Shown: positions 17,998-27,279 of the stretch, in pieces
How positions within the stretch are numbered: position 1 is the stretch's first letter
How the letters are laid out: every line of letters begins with the position of its first letter
Assembly (NCBI GenBank): GCA_018268785.1
Contig: JAFDVY010000008.1
Span: 1 to 55,982, forward strand
Direction: 5' to 3'
Source of the DNA: Acidobacteriota bacterium
GTDB lineage: Bacteria > Acidobacteriota > Terriglobia > Acidiferrales > UBA7541
DNA: 55,982 nt
Notes under the pieces: generated by a model
Database searches by the model: none
What the model was told of the DNA's origin: nothing
What the model saw: only the letters and a program-made list of their open reading frames with translations
Program-made: the position numbers and the translations under genes

Positions 17998-19479
17998 TCA
18001 GTACCAGCCAATCGGCGTCTCATCCAGATTAACGAACACCTGCTTTGTTTCCAGATACTCTTCAAGTCCCCATGGCCCAAGCTCGCGCCCGAATCCCGAC
18101 TGCTTGTATCCGCCCCATGGCGCTTCCACGTACGTCGGCTGCATGTGATTCACCCAGACAATCCCGGCGCGGAGCGATTTCACTACGCGAAACGCCTTGT
18201 AAATGTCGCGAGTCCAAACCGCTCCAGCCAGCCCGTAAGGCGTATCATTCGCAATGCGAATCGCGTCTGGCTCTCCGTCGAACGGAATCACCGAAGCCAC
18301 CGGCCCAAAAATCTCTTCGCGGGAAATTCGAGCATTGTTGTCCACATCGTAAAAAATCGTCGGTTCAAGGTAGTACCCTTTGCCAATCTGCTTCGGCCGG
18401 CCGCCGCCAATCGCCGTCTTCGCTTCTTTCTTTCCGACTTCCAGATAGGAACTTACACGGTCGTACTGCTCTTTGCTGACCAGAGGACCCATCTTCGTTT
18501 CGCGTTCCATCGGCGGACCAAGTTTGATTCGCTTCGCTTTTTCGGTCATAGCTTCCACGAATTTCGAATAGATCTTTTTTTCGACAAGAATTCTGCTGCC
18601 CGCGGAACAAACCTCGCCCTGATTGATGAACACGCCAAACAGTGCGCCGTCTACGGCCGCTTCCCAATCCGCGTCTGCAAAGAAAACGTTCGGAGACTTT
18701 CCGCCGAGCTCAAGCGTCACGCGCTTCAGCGTGTCCGCCGCGCTCTTCACAATAATCTTTCCGACTGCCGCGCTTCCCGTAAACGCAACCTTGTCCACAC
18801 CGCCATGCATCACCAGCGATGCCCCCGCAGTTTCGCCAAAGCCGTTCAAAATGTTCACAACGCCGGGCGGCAATCCGCACTCTTCAAACCAGTTCGCAAA
18901 TTCGAGCGCCGTCAGCGGCGTCTGCTCCGCCGGTTTCAGAACGCAGCAGCATCCCGCCGCAATCGCGGGCGCCAATTTCCACGCAGCCATCAGTAGCGGA
19001 TAGTTCCACGGAATAATTTGCGCTGCCACGCCCACCGGTTCGCGCATCGTGAAGCTCAGCGCATTCGCGGGAACCGGGTTTACGTGCCCGGTCACTTTGT
19101 TCGCCAAGCCGCCATAGTATTCGAAACACGTCGCCGTATCCGCGATGTCGTATTCCGCTTCCACGATCGGCTTGCCGGTGTTGCGACATTCAAGTTCTGC
19201 CAGCATCGCCGCGTTCTGTCGAAGTTTTTCGGCCAGCTTGAAAAGAATTCGCCCGCGATCTTGTGCAGTCGTTGCCGGCCATGGTCCCGAATCAAATGCC
19301 GCGCGCGCCGCTTTAACCGCACGATCCGCGTCAGCAGCCTCCGATGCCGCAACGTGCGCGATCACTTCTTCCGTCGATGGGTCATAGACCGGAAACGTTT
19401 TTCCGCTCGAGGCGCTCTCCCATTTTCCATTGATGTAGTTCTGATAGGTTTTCACGCTGGTCGTCGCACCGCTCGACAT
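17998..19479 (-). CDS. Aldehyde dehydrogenase, betaine-aldehyde / 4-aminobutyraldehyde dehydrogenase type
   Basis: The 493-residue NAD-dependent dehydrogenase has catalytic Cys291 (GEVCSAGSR) and Glu257 (LELGG). The GQ/GE-VCSAG context and the C-terminal WGGYKQSGFGRELG are those of the betaine-aldehyde and aminobutyraldehyde dehydrogenase group rather than of GabD. In this operon the most sensible substrate is 4-aminobutanal (gamma-aminobutyraldehyde) from putrescine deamination, giving GABA for GabT. That substrate is inferred from neighbours. The start ATG at 19479 is preceded by GGGAGGAAG. It is separated from gabT by 25 bp and from the permease by 36 bp. Confidence 0.88.
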   Translation of the reverse strand: MSSGATTSVKTYQNYINGKWESASSGKTFPVYDPSTEEVIAHVAASEAADADRAVKAARAAFDSGPWPATTAQDRGRILFKLAEKLRQNAAMLAELECRNTGKPIVEAEYDIADTATCFEYYGGLANKVTGHVNPVPANALSFTMREPVGVAAQIIPWNYPLLMAAWKLAPAIAAGCCCVLKPAEQTPLTALEFANWFEECGLPPGVVNILNGFGETAGASLVMHGGVDKVAFTGSAAVGKIIVKSAADTLKRVTLELGGKSPNVFFADADWEAAVDGALFGVFINQGEVCSAGSRILVEKKIYSKFVEAMTEKAKRIKLGPPMERETKMGPLVSKEQYDRVSSYLEVGKKEAKTAIGGGRPKQIGKGYYLEPTIFYDVDNNARISREEIFGPVASVIPFDGEPDAIRIANDTPYGLAGAVWTRDIYKAFRVVKSLRAGIVWVNHMQPTYVEAPWGGYKQSGFGRELGPWGLEEYLETKQVFVNLDETPIGWY

Positions 19480-19515
19480 AACTTCCTCCCAATCCCCCCA
19501 ATACCCTCGGCAAAA

Positions 19516-20928
19516 CTATGCGGCCGCTCTCGCCGCCTGCTTCTTCCGCCCATAGATAAAAAAGAAAAATGCCGCCGCTCCGATAAAAATCAGCGTCCCG
19601 CCGATCATCCAGACTTCATAGGAAAGAAGTGAAGTAATCTGCTGCGCGGGAAAGAAAGCAAGCGCAATCCCCGAAATCGTCGTCAAAAATCCGCTCGTTC
19701 CCGAGACAAGCAGCGTTCCTTTGCCATATCGCTTCTTCTGAAAACCCGGTTCCAGCGCGATTCGAATTAGCGCGTAAAACATGTACAAAAACGGAATCAA
19801 CTGCAGCACAACCGCCAGCGAAAGCAATCGCTGGAACGATTCCTGCACTCCAGATCCCCAAAAATTCATTAGCACCAAAATCAACGAAACAGCCGCATGC
19901 ACGATCAGTGCCGCATATGGCGTTCTGTATTTTGGATGCACTCGTCCCAGCCACGCCGGCATGTAGGAATCGAGTCCCGCCACAAACGGAATTCGCGCCG
20001 AGCCACCCAGCCAAGCCGACCCGATCCCCGCAATGGACAAACTCAGCAAAAATGCGAACGGCGCAATGATCCAAGCCACTCCCACGCGGGACGCCATGTG
20101 CGAGACCGCCTGCACGATACCCTGAAGCACACTGATCTGCGACTTGCTTACCGCAATCAGCAAAGTCAGTGTTGCGCCGATGTAGAGGGCTCCCGAAAGT
20201 ACGCCGCCCCAAGCCACCGCTCCCGGCAGCGTCCTTGCCGGATCCTGGATCTCGTCGCCCATGACGGATGCTAATTCCAGCCCCACTAGCCCAAAACAAA
20301 TGACTCCAAACGAGTTCAGCACAAACCTTGGATTTGCCGGAATCTGAAAATCTGCCCAAGTCACATCGCTGCCGAATTTCATCCACACGATCACGCCCAG
20401 CCCCATCAACAGCGCCGCCGCGACGAACGTCCCGATGCCACCGATATTGTTAATCCACTTTCCCACGCCGAGGCCAACCACGTTCAAAATCACCAGCACC
20501 AGCAGCAAAAACAGGCATGCGCTTAGCGCGAAATACTTGTTATCGGCAAGCCCGTGATGACTCTCTCCCAGCACGAACACCGATACGCCGACGAAATATA
20601 GCAACACCGTCGGCACGTACATCATGTTGTTCGTCCAGTAGCACCATCCCGACAGGAATCCGTGAAAATCGCCGAACACTTCCTTGGCCCACAAATAAAC
20701 GCCGCCTTCTCCCGGATACCGTTGCGATAGCTCGATCACGGCAATTCCCTGCGGCCAGAAAAACAATACCAACGAAATAATCCAGAGCCAGATCGTCACG
20801 CCGCCGTTGGCGGCAATCGACGGCAGCACGTTCAAATTAAAAACCGCCACCACAAAGAGCAGGACGAGATCCCGCTGTCCCAGCACGCGTTTCAAGTGCG
20901 GCTGTGTTTCCGTGATCCCGTCCGCCAA
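19516..20928 (-). CDS. APC superfamily amino acid / polyamine permease
   Basis: The 470-residue protein has about twelve hydrophobic helices and the amino acid-polyamine-organocation hallmarks near the N-terminus, such as WPQGIAVIELSQRYPGEGG (about 58-76). The C-terminus ends in a short basic tail (YGRKKQAARAAA). It imports or exchanges an amino acid or amine across the cytoplasmic membrane. Given its place between the class III aminotransferase (32 bp upstream) and the aldehyde dehydrogenase (36 bp downstream), GABA, putrescine or a related amine is the likely substrate, but specificity cannot be read from sequence. Confidence 0.88.
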   Translation of the reverse strand: MADGITETQPHLKRVLGQRDLVLLFVVAVFNLNVLPSIAANGGVTIWLWIISLVLFFWPQGIAVIELSQRYPGEGGVYLWAKEVFGDFHGFLSGWCYWTNNMMYVPTVLLYFVGVSVFVLGESHHGLADNKYFALSACLFLLLVLVILNVVGLGVGKWINNIGGIGTFVAAALLMGLGVIVWMKFGSDVTWADFQIPANPRFVLNSFGVICFGLVGLELASVMGDEIQDPARTLPGAVAWGGVLSGALYIGATLTLLIAVSKSQISVLQGIVQAVSHMASRVGVAWIIAPFAFLLSLSIAGIGSAWLGGSARIPFVAGLDSYMPAWLGRVHPKYRTPYAALIVHAAVSLILVLMNFWGSGVQESFQRLLSLAVVLQLIPFLYMFYALIRIALEPGFQKKRYGKGTLLVSGTSGFLTTISGIALAFFPAQQITSLLSYEVWMIGGTLIFIGAAAFFFFIYGRKKQAARAAA

Positions 20929-20960
20929 TTCGTCTCCTAACTCTTCGTGGGCTTCTCTTC

Positions 20961-22340
20961 TCAGTGTCCAGCAGCAGCAGTCACCATGCCGCGTTCCGAC
21001 TGTGCCTTCGCCAATCCCGGCGCCACTTCTTCAAATGCCGCCAGGTGCTTATCAATGTCCGCTTCCGTGTGTTGCACGGAAATCGTCCACTGTTCATCCC
21101 ACCAATAGGGCTGTGCCAATACGCCGCGGTTCACCATGCCGAACCAGTAGTGCCGCCACAAATCCACGTCAATCTTCGTCCAGTCGCGGTAGTTGCGGAT
21201 TTCCTGCGGATACAACATCAACGCTCCGTTTACGCCTGCGCTCGCTACATACGCCCTCAATCCGTTCTTCGCCACAATTGTGCGATAGCCTTCTGTCAAC
21301 TTTTTGCTCAGCTTCCCGACGTGTGCGTACGCATCGCGCGTCAACACTTCGCGGAACGTCGCAAGTCCCGCCGCCATCGCCACGCGATTCGTGTTGTACG
21401 TTCCGCCGTGGAACACTTTGTGATCAGAGATCAGGTTCATCACTTTGCGGCTCGCGCCAAACGCGCCCAGTGGCAATCCCCCGCCGATCGACTTCGCCAG
21501 GCAAATCATGTCCGGCTTCACGCCGAAATAGTCGCTTGCTCCGCCCCACGCCAATTTCGCGCCGGTTTTTACTTCGTCGAAAATGAGCAGCGCCCCGTTC
21601 GCATCGCAAATCTTCCGCAAGCCTTCCAAAAATCCCGGTTGCGGAATGCACAATCCAACATTCATCAAAATGGGCTCGAGAATAATCGCGGCAATCTGTC
21701 CCGGATATTGCTTGAAGCGATTTTCCACGCTGCCAAGATTGTTGAAGCTCGCGATCAGCACGTTGTCGACGGCAGCTTTCGGCACGCCTCCGCCGCCTGG
21801 CACGGAATTCGGCGCGTTCTCATCGCCATATTCCGTTTCCTTCGGCTTCACGCTGACCAATGCCGTGTCATGCAGTCCGTGATAGGACCCTTCAAATTTC
21901 ACGATCTTGTCGCGCCCGGTCGCCGCACGTGCAATCCGGCACGCATGCATCGTTACTTCCGTCCCGCTCGAACCAAAGCGCACCATCTCCACCGGATAGC
22001 GCTTGCAAATTTCCTCCGCAAGCTCCCATTCCTGGTCGTGCGGCATGCCGAACGTCGTTCCCAAATCCAGCTGCTCTTTCACCGCTTTCACCACGGCCGG
22101 ATGACAATGCCCAGCCATCAGTGCGCCAAAGCAAAGGTTGTGGTCCACATACTCATTTCCATCAATGTCGTGAATCCGCCCCGCTTTTCCGTCCTTCACA
22201 AAAATCGGATACGGCTCGTAATGCCGGTAATTGCTCGCCACTCCAAGCGGAATTCTTTCCAGCGCCCGTTTGTGCGCCGCCGCCGATTTCGGCGTCCTCT
22301 TCTCGTATGTTGAAATTTCCTTCTGTAGTCCGTCGTACAT
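20961..22340 (-). CDS. Class III aminotransferase, glutamate-1-semialdehyde-aminomutase-like
   Basis: The 459-residue PLP enzyme belongs to the class III aminotransferases closest to HemL, with SSGTEVTMHACRIAR (124-138), DEVKTG (255-260) and the PLP lysine K283 (CLAKSIGGG). As first gene of the GABA/polyamine operon it is more likely a catabolic transaminase (for example of putrescine, spermidine or another diamine) than a tetrapyrrole enzyme. The C-terminal region (HYWFGMVNRGVLAQPYWWDEQW) is Trp/Tyr-rich and atypical for HemL. The start ATG at 22340 has GGAGAG five bases upstream. A start at 22358 would add seven residues without support. Confidence 0.82.
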   Translation of the reverse strand: MYDGLQKEISTYEKRTPKSAAAHKRALERIPLGVASNYRHYEPYPIFVKDGKAGRIHDIDGNEYVDHNLCFGALMAGHCHPAVVKAVKEQLDLGTTFGMPHDQEWELAEEICKRYPVEMVRFGSSGTEVTMHACRIARAATGRDKIVKFEGSYHGLHDTALVSVKPKETEYGDENAPNSVPGGGGVPKAAVDNVLIASFNNLGSVENRFKQYPGQIAAIILEPILMNVGLCIPQPGFLEGLRKICDANGALLIFDEVKTGAKLAWGGASDYFGVKPDMICLAKSIGGGLPLGAFGASRKVMNLISDHKVFHGGTYNTNRVAMAAGLATFREVLTRDAYAHVGKLSKKLTEGYRTIVAKNGLRAYVASAGVNGALMLYPQEIRNYRDWTKIDVDLWRHYWFGMVNRGVLAQPYWWDEQWTISVQHTEADIDKHLAAFEEVAPGLAKAQSERGMVTAAAGH

Positions 22341-22439
22341 AACTTCTCTCCAAATCAAGTTCGCCGCGACGCGACGAACCCTTTTGCGGGTCTCTTCCCC
22401 GCCGTCAGTATTCTTCCGAAATTCTTTCCCCGAGACGCG

Positions 22440-22472
22440 CGCAAGCGCCCTGCCTTAATCGGGGCGCTTGCG
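22440..22472. other. Long perfect hairpin between the receptor gene and the aminotransferase operon
   Basis: CGCAAGCGCCC (22440-22450) pairs perfectly with GGGCGCTTGCG (22462-22472) around an 11-base loop. On the minus strand, where the flanking genes lie, there is no T run after the stem, so this is not a textbook intrinsic terminator. It could be an RNA-processing or stability element, or a terminator of another kind, adjusting receptor versus enzyme expression. Confidence 0.6.
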
Positions 22473-22494
22473 GATCTTATTTATACTTCTCGCG

Positions 22495-25400
22495 CTAAAA
22501 AATGAACTTTAACGCAAATTGAATTTCCCGTGGCTCCCGCGCCCTCAGCGCTTTCCCGAAGGTGGATCCATCGGAAATGCTTCCGTCTACGCTGTACAAC
22601 TGGGTGTGGTTGAACAGGTTGTAGAATTCTGCGCGGAATTCCGAACGAAGCCGTTCCGTAATCTTGAAGCTCTTAAATAGGCCAGCATCGAAATTCGCTA
22701 TGCCGGGGCTGCAGCAAATGGAACGCGGTGAATTGCCGATTGTCCCTGGCAATACCGTCGCGTTGGTGAACAGGTTTTGATCGAACACCACGCCGGAAAG
22801 ATGGTTACAGGCAGGAGCCCCGGAACCCGCAAGGGGCCCCGTCCCGAGTGCGCAACCACCCAGGCGCGGATCCACGGTGTGAAATGGCGCAACAAGGTCA
22901 GGTTCCCCAGGTGCTTCGAAGAAGAAACTGCTCAGCTCCTCGACGTCATCGCCGGATGTAATGCGAATCGGAAAGCCGGTCTGCAACGTCAAGATTCCAG
23001 ACGTTTGCCATCCACTCAAGAGCGCGCCTTTGAAACCATTGTAGACAGGGACTGGCAACTGCCAAACATAGCTGAAAACAAAACGGTGACGTGCGTCATA
23101 CAACGATGGGCCGTAAGTCGAATTGAAGTTAAGCGGATTCAACGAGCTTTCAAAACTGGAGGCATTGTCGAGCGACTTGCTGAAGGTGTATGCCAATTGG
23201 AATTGCAAACCGCGCGAATAACGCTTTACAAACAATGCCTGTAAAGAGTTGTAATTTGAGTGTGCGATCGTGTTCTCGCTGAAAATGTTGGAGAACACGG
23301 GGACACCATCGACGGGGCACCCGACACCGGTCAACGGAACGCAATTCGGAGACGAATACTGGCGCAGACCAACTAACGTAATGGGGCCCGCATTCGGCCC
23401 TGTCACTGTGGGTGTTGGGCCGTAGGGGAGATGAAGTGTTAACCCTGCTGGAATTTCCCCCGGTTGGACTGTATAGGCATTGTCTGCGCTAAACGGCCCG
23501 CAAGCCAGGCTCGGATCGCCAGCAGCCGTGGAAATTGCTTGCAGGTCATTGCAAGTCTGGGGATTGCCATGGTTGATGTCATACGATGCCAATAATCTGT
23601 GTCCCTGCGACCCAACATAACCGATTTGCACGAGGATGTTACCCGGCAATTCACGTTTAATCGTCAGGTTGTATTGCGCGGAATATTGCGGCCGCAGCAC
23701 TTTGGGAAACTCACCAAAAAGCAGAATGGAACGGAAAGTTTCCCAATTGATGGCCGTTCCTCGCGGAGGATTCAAGACTCCATTGAACGGATTCGGCCAA
23801 GTTGTTCCCCCTTGATCGAGAAACGGCGACTGGAATGTCGGGTTTGCTATGAAGTTGCTGCCGCCGAACGGGGGCTCAGCACTGAATTGCTCCAGCACCA
23901 GTTGCTCGATCGGATTGTAGAACATGCCCCAGCCCATGGTGATGCTGGTTTTGCTCGGTCCGCCAGTCAGCTTTGCCAGCGGGCCATCGTGCCAACTCGG
24001 ACTCCAATTGAGCCCAAGACGGGGGGCAAAGGCCTTGTAGTAAGTGCTGGTCAAGCTTAGCGGAACACCTTTGTCTCCTGGAAAAACAAGACCAGTTGGA
24101 GTCACGCCGGCGGAATTGCAGTCGGTAATGCCCGCTCCAGCGTTATAAAGAGGGTCGGTTGTCGGCAAAGTGCAGGGGTAGATGGTGGAGTTTTGCCCCG
24201 GACGGAAAGTCTGCACCTTGTGGCCAATATCATTCAGTGGAGTGTTAAGTTCCCATCGCAGGCCATAGTTCAATGTCAGGCTTGGCTTGATCTTCCACGA
24301 ATCTTGCGCAAACAGATATATGGACTTGCTGCGAACCAATTCTTGTTGCGCGGAACCCTGGCTGTAGCTGCTCGGCAAGCCAAGAAAATAGTTTGGATAG
24401 GTGCTTCCATCACCCGATGCCAGATCGTTGTTTCCACCCTGCCCGAACGAGATCGAACCATTCACGTTGTAGTACAAGAATTGGTCAAATCTCTGGTAAC
24501 GGAAATCGCCCCCGAACTTGAGGCTGTGATTGCCCACGATCTTGCTGAAGTTGTCAGAAACCTGGAACGTGTTTCCTGTCTGCGGTAGCTGCCCCTCAAA
24601 ATTGTTCCCGATGGAAAACCCGCCGGAGACAGAGATGAACGGCAAACCTTCCTTGCTAGCCCCCAACCCTGGGTGGATTCCAAAGTCGGTACTGGTCGGA
24701 AGATTCCCTGTATCAGAGGTCCCCGTGAAGCAAATCGCAGAAACGCTCGAGCCGCACGAATCCTGAACGAGCGTATTTACTTTCGGCGTGTCGAATTTCT
24801 GTTGGCCTTCGCGAAAGAAGGAGAACCGCAGCTCATTCACAATGCTCGAACCGATCGTCCACGTATGAGTCGCGTTGATTTGCTGAGTGCGCGTAGTGAA
24901 AATTCCCGGAAAATTACCCAGATTCCCGCCGGCAGCCTGAAACACGGCAAAGGGATCCAGCGAATTATCGTTGTCATAGTAATAGTAGAGCGACAGTTTC
25001 TGCGTCTTGTTTATGTCGTGGTCGACCTTGATCGTAAATTGGTCTCCACTATCCGTGGAGTTCGGAGCTTTTTGAAATATACCGTCCGAGGTTGGATGAA
25101 CGTACGCTCCTAGCAACGCTACGGAAAGCGGATCAAAACAAGAAGTGGGAATCTTCCCGTTCGGAAAGATCGAGTCGTAAGTTGCACCTGCGGCGGGAGC
25201 GACGCCGCCGGCCGCGGTGATATCAGCTCCGCAAGTGCCGCGGTTGTTGAGCGTGTCAGCCACCTGCTGATCGTTCAGAGTTCCGGCAAATGTATTTGTG
25301 CCGCCATTTGAAAAATCGCCAGCCTGGTTTGCCAATGTTGGGAGTGGCACAGGATTTGAGGACTTGCCCTTCTTAATGCGACGGCCTTCATAGGAGCCAA

Positions 25401-26316
25401 AGAAAAACGTCTTATCCTTCTTGATCGGGCCGCCAAATGTGCCGCCAAACTGGTTTTGAATCGAATCGGGCTTGGATGGATCATAGAATCCCTTGGCATT
25501 CAGCACTTTGTTCCGGAAAAACTCAAACCCACTGCCATGCCAGTCATTCGTGCCAGATTTTGTAACCACGTTGATAACCGAGCCGGAGTTGCGGCCGTAT
25601 TCCGCATCAAAATTGTTGGTTATTACGCGAAACTCTTCAATGCTGTCAGGCGAAGGCTGTACCGCGGGAAGATTGGCGAACAGGTCGTTGCCATCTCCGC
25701 CGTTCACCGAATAATTATTCGAGCGGCCCCGGCCGCCGTTCACGGTCACCACTCCTGCTTTATCCGATCCGTAAAACAGGTCGTTGCCAAGTTGCGACTG
25801 CACGCCAGGCTGCAGTTGTAACAATTGATAGACGTCCCTCTGGTTTAGGGGCAATTGCGTCGCATCTCTGGAGTTGACTACCGCACCCAATTGCGTGGAC
25901 GTCGTGTCCACGACTGGCGGCTCTCCTGTCACTTCCACTACTTGCTCCGACGCGCCCACCTGCAATGGCAAGTCAACATTCAGCACATCGTTCAAATGTA
26001 GCTCGACACCCTTGCGCAAGAATTTCTTGAATCCAGCTTGTTGCAATTGGATCGTGTAGGTTCCAACAGGTATCTCGAGAAAGAGATATTCGCCCGTCGC
26101 ATTTGTCTCGGCCTCCCGCGAAACGTTCGTGGCCTCATTGGTCAATGTCACTTTCGCGCCAACCACCGCGCCGCCGCTCGGGTCCGTCACCGTTCCGCGA
26201 ATCCTGCCGCCGGTGCTCTGCGCGCTGGCAACAGGCACACACACGATCGCCAGTGCAGCGATCGCCCCCGCTAGCCAATATCCAAGCTTTCTAAATTTGC
26301 TTTCGAAAGACTTCAT
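22495..26316 (-). CDS. Oar-like TonB-dependent receptor with carboxypeptidase-regulatory domain
   Basis: A 1273-residue outer-membrane protein. A signal peptide (about 1-33, ending VASAQ) precedes an Ig-like carboxypeptidase-regulatory domain (about 38-120; GRIRGTVTDPSGGAVVGAKV). A plug domain follows (about 130-260, with LPLNQRDVYQLLQL and the NNYSVNGG and AEYGRNSGSVINVVTKSG stretches), then a very long barrel ending in FALKFIF with a C-terminal phenylalanine. Such proteins are multicopy in Acidobacteria and import large or scarce ligands using TonB. It starts with GTG-ATG (26319/26316). I chose the ATG. Placement beside polyamine genes suggests, but does not show, that its ligand feeds this pathway. 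Confidence 0.9.
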   Translation of the reverse strand: MKSFESKFRKLGYWLAGAIAALAIVCVPVASAQSTGGRIRGTVTDPSGGAVVGAKVTLTNEATNVSREAETNATGEYLFLEIPVGTYTIQLQQAGFKKFLRKGVELHLNDVLNVDLPLQVGASEQVVEVTGEPPVVDTTSTQLGAVVNSRDATQLPLNQRDVYQLLQLQPGVQSQLGNDLFYGSDKAGVVTVNGGRGRSNNYSVNGGDGNDLFANLPAVQPSPDSIEEFRVITNNFDAEYGRNSGSVINVVTKSGTNDWHGSGFEFFRNKVLNAKGFYDPSKPDSIQNQFGGTFGGPIKKDKTFFFGSYEGRRIKKGKSSNPVPLPTLANQAGDFSNGGTNTFAGTLNDQQVADTLNNRGTCGADITAAGGVAPAAGATYDSIFPNGKIPTSCFDPLSVALLGAYVHPTSDGIFQKAPNSTDSGDQFTIKVDHDINKTQKLSLYYYYDNDNSLDPFAVFQAAGGNLGNFPGIFTTRTQQINATHTWTIGSSIVNELRFSFFREGQQKFDTPKVNTLVQDSCGSSVSAICFTGTSDTGNLPTSTDFGIHPGLGASKEGLPFISVSGGFSIGNNFEGQLPQTGNTFQVSDNFSKIVGNHSLKFGGDFRYQRFDQFLYYNVNGSISFGQGGNNDLASGDGSTYPNYFLGLPSSYSQGSAQQELVRSKSIYLFAQDSWKIKPSLTLNYGLRWELNTPLNDIGHKVQTFRPGQNSTIYPCTLPTTDPLYNAGAGITDCNSAGVTPTGLVFPGDKGVPLSLTSTYYKAFAPRLGLNWSPSWHDGPLAKLTGGPSKTSITMGWGMFYNPIEQLVLEQFSAEPPFGGSNFIANPTFQSPFLDQGGTTWPNPFNGVLNPPRGTAINWETFRSILLFGEFPKVLRPQYSAQYNLTIKRELPGNILVQIGYVGSQGHRLLASYDINHGNPQTCNDLQAISTAAGDPSLACGPFSADNAYTVQPGEIPAGLTLHLPYGPTPTVTGPNAGPITLVGLRQYSSPNCVPLTGVGCPVDGVPVFSNIFSENTIAHSNYNSLQALFVKRYSRGLQFQLAYTFSKSLDNASSFESSLNPLNFNSTYGPSLYDARHRFVFSYVWQLPVPVYNGFKGALLSGWQTSGILTLQTGFPIRITSGDDVEELSSFFFEAPGEPDLVAPFHTVDPRLGGCALGTGPLAGSGAPACNHLSGVVFDQNLFTNATVLPGTIGNSPRSICCSPGIANFDAGLFKSFKITERLRSEFRAEFYNLFNHTQLYSVDGSISDGSTFGKALRAREPREIQFALKFIF

Positions 26317-26364
26317 CACTTCACCCCTGTCCTCGAAGGTTCAATTTGCACCCAATCTTCGAGG

Positions 26365-26393
26365 TTGCTGTGCCCCGCAAACCTTACTATAAT
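26365..26393 (+). promoter_or_regulatory. Promoter of the regulator-potDABC operon
   Basis: TTGCTG (26365-26370), 17-bp spacer, TATAAT (26388-26393). The predicted start is near 26400, only about 10 nt before the ATG at 26410, so the mRNA leader would be very short. The receptor gene starts 49 bp away on the other strand, so a regulator bound here could govern both directions. Confidence 0.7.
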
Positions 26394-26409
26394 CCTGCAA
26401 ACTTATGGG

Positions 26410-27252
26410 ATGACGGTCAAAGTGTCAAGAAGAAAGAATTTATCCTCAGCATCCGCAACGCATGGCCCAGAGCGGCTTCTTCGCATCAGCGAAGTGGCGC
26501 GCCAGGTCGGCATTTCTTCGTCCGCGCTCCGGGCCTGGGAATCTCTTGGCCTCGTCATCCCGCAGCGCACGCAAAGCAAATATCGCCTCTATAGCATCGA
26601 GGACGTTCGCATTCTTCAGCGCGCCATCTTTCTTCGCCGCGCGCGGGGTCTCAATCCCGCCGCCATCGTTCACGTCTTGAAACGCCAAGGTGTCGTCTCC
26701 GTTCCTGCAGAAAGTGTTCTCTCTCCCGGGCAGCGTTTTCGTCGCCTCCGCCAAAAGCGCAATCTTTCTTTGGTACAAGTGGCCAAAGCCACAGGCGTTT
26801 CCGTCGGGTTCCTCAGCGCGCTCGAACGCGGCCAAATGCGGGCGTCCGTCGCCACGCTCACTCGCATCGCGCGCTTCTATCGCACTAACCTTGTTTCTTT
26901 CTTCGACGACTCCAAGAAAAACTCTCGCCTTGTTCCGCCCGCCGATCGCCGCGTTCTAGAAACCACCAAGGGCGTTCGCATGGAACTTCTCGCCTGGGGC
27001 AACAAAGCCATGGAACCCCACCTCTTTCGCATTAAGCCAGGCAGCGGCAGCGGGGAACCCTACACGCACGAAGGCGAAGAATTCCTCCACGTCATTCGCG
27101 GCTCGTTTGAAATCTGGATTGGGACTGAAGAGCACTATAAGCTCAAGGCCGGCGACAGCCTCTATTTCGAAAGCTCTACGCCTCATCGCTGGCGTAATCC
27201 CGGCTCATCGGAATCCTGGCTGCTCTGGATCAATACGCCACCAACGTTTTGA
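26410..27252 (+). CDS. Transcriptional regulator with MerR, XRE and cupin domains
   Basis: The 280-residue protein joins three modules. Residues about 24-92 are a MerR-type winged helix (LLRISEVARQVGISSSALRA, then YRLYSIEDVRIL). Residues about 108-165 are an XRE/Cro helix-turn-helix (RRLRQKRNLSLVQVAKATGV). Residues about 206-276 are a cupin with G...H...E...H-like spacing (EPYTHEGEEFLHVIRG, TPHRW). XRE-cupin proteins such as PuuR regulate polyamine catabolism, and the gene lies 27 bp upstream of potD, so a polyamine- or GABA-responsive regulator is likely. An extra MerR-type domain before XRE-cupin is the odd point. The ATG at 26410 was chosen because the promoter overlaps any earlier start. 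Confidence 0.88.
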   Translation: MTVKVSRRKNLSSASATHGPERLLRISEVARQVGISSSALRAWESLGLVIPQRTQSKYRLYSIEDVRILQRAIFLRRARGLNPAAIVHVLKRQGVVSVPAESVLSPGQRFRRLRQKRNLSLVQVAKATGVSVGFLSALERGQMRASVATLTRIARFYRTNLVSFFDDSKKNSRLVPPADRRVLETTKGVRMELLAWGNKAMEPHLFRIKPGSGSGEPYTHEGEEFLHVIRGSFEIWIGTEEHYKLKAGDSLYFESSTPHRWRNPGSSESWLLWINTPPTF

Positions 27253-27279
27253 TTTTTCTAGTCTGCTTCTGGGGGCTTC

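Noticed and set aside
16782..18032. 416-residue plus-strand frame
   Set aside because: Antisense to gabT, with arginine/histidine-rich nonsense composition typical of shadows in GC-rich genes.
20964..22313. 449-residue plus-strand frame
   Set aside because: Exact antisense shadow of the class III aminotransferase; no domain pattern.
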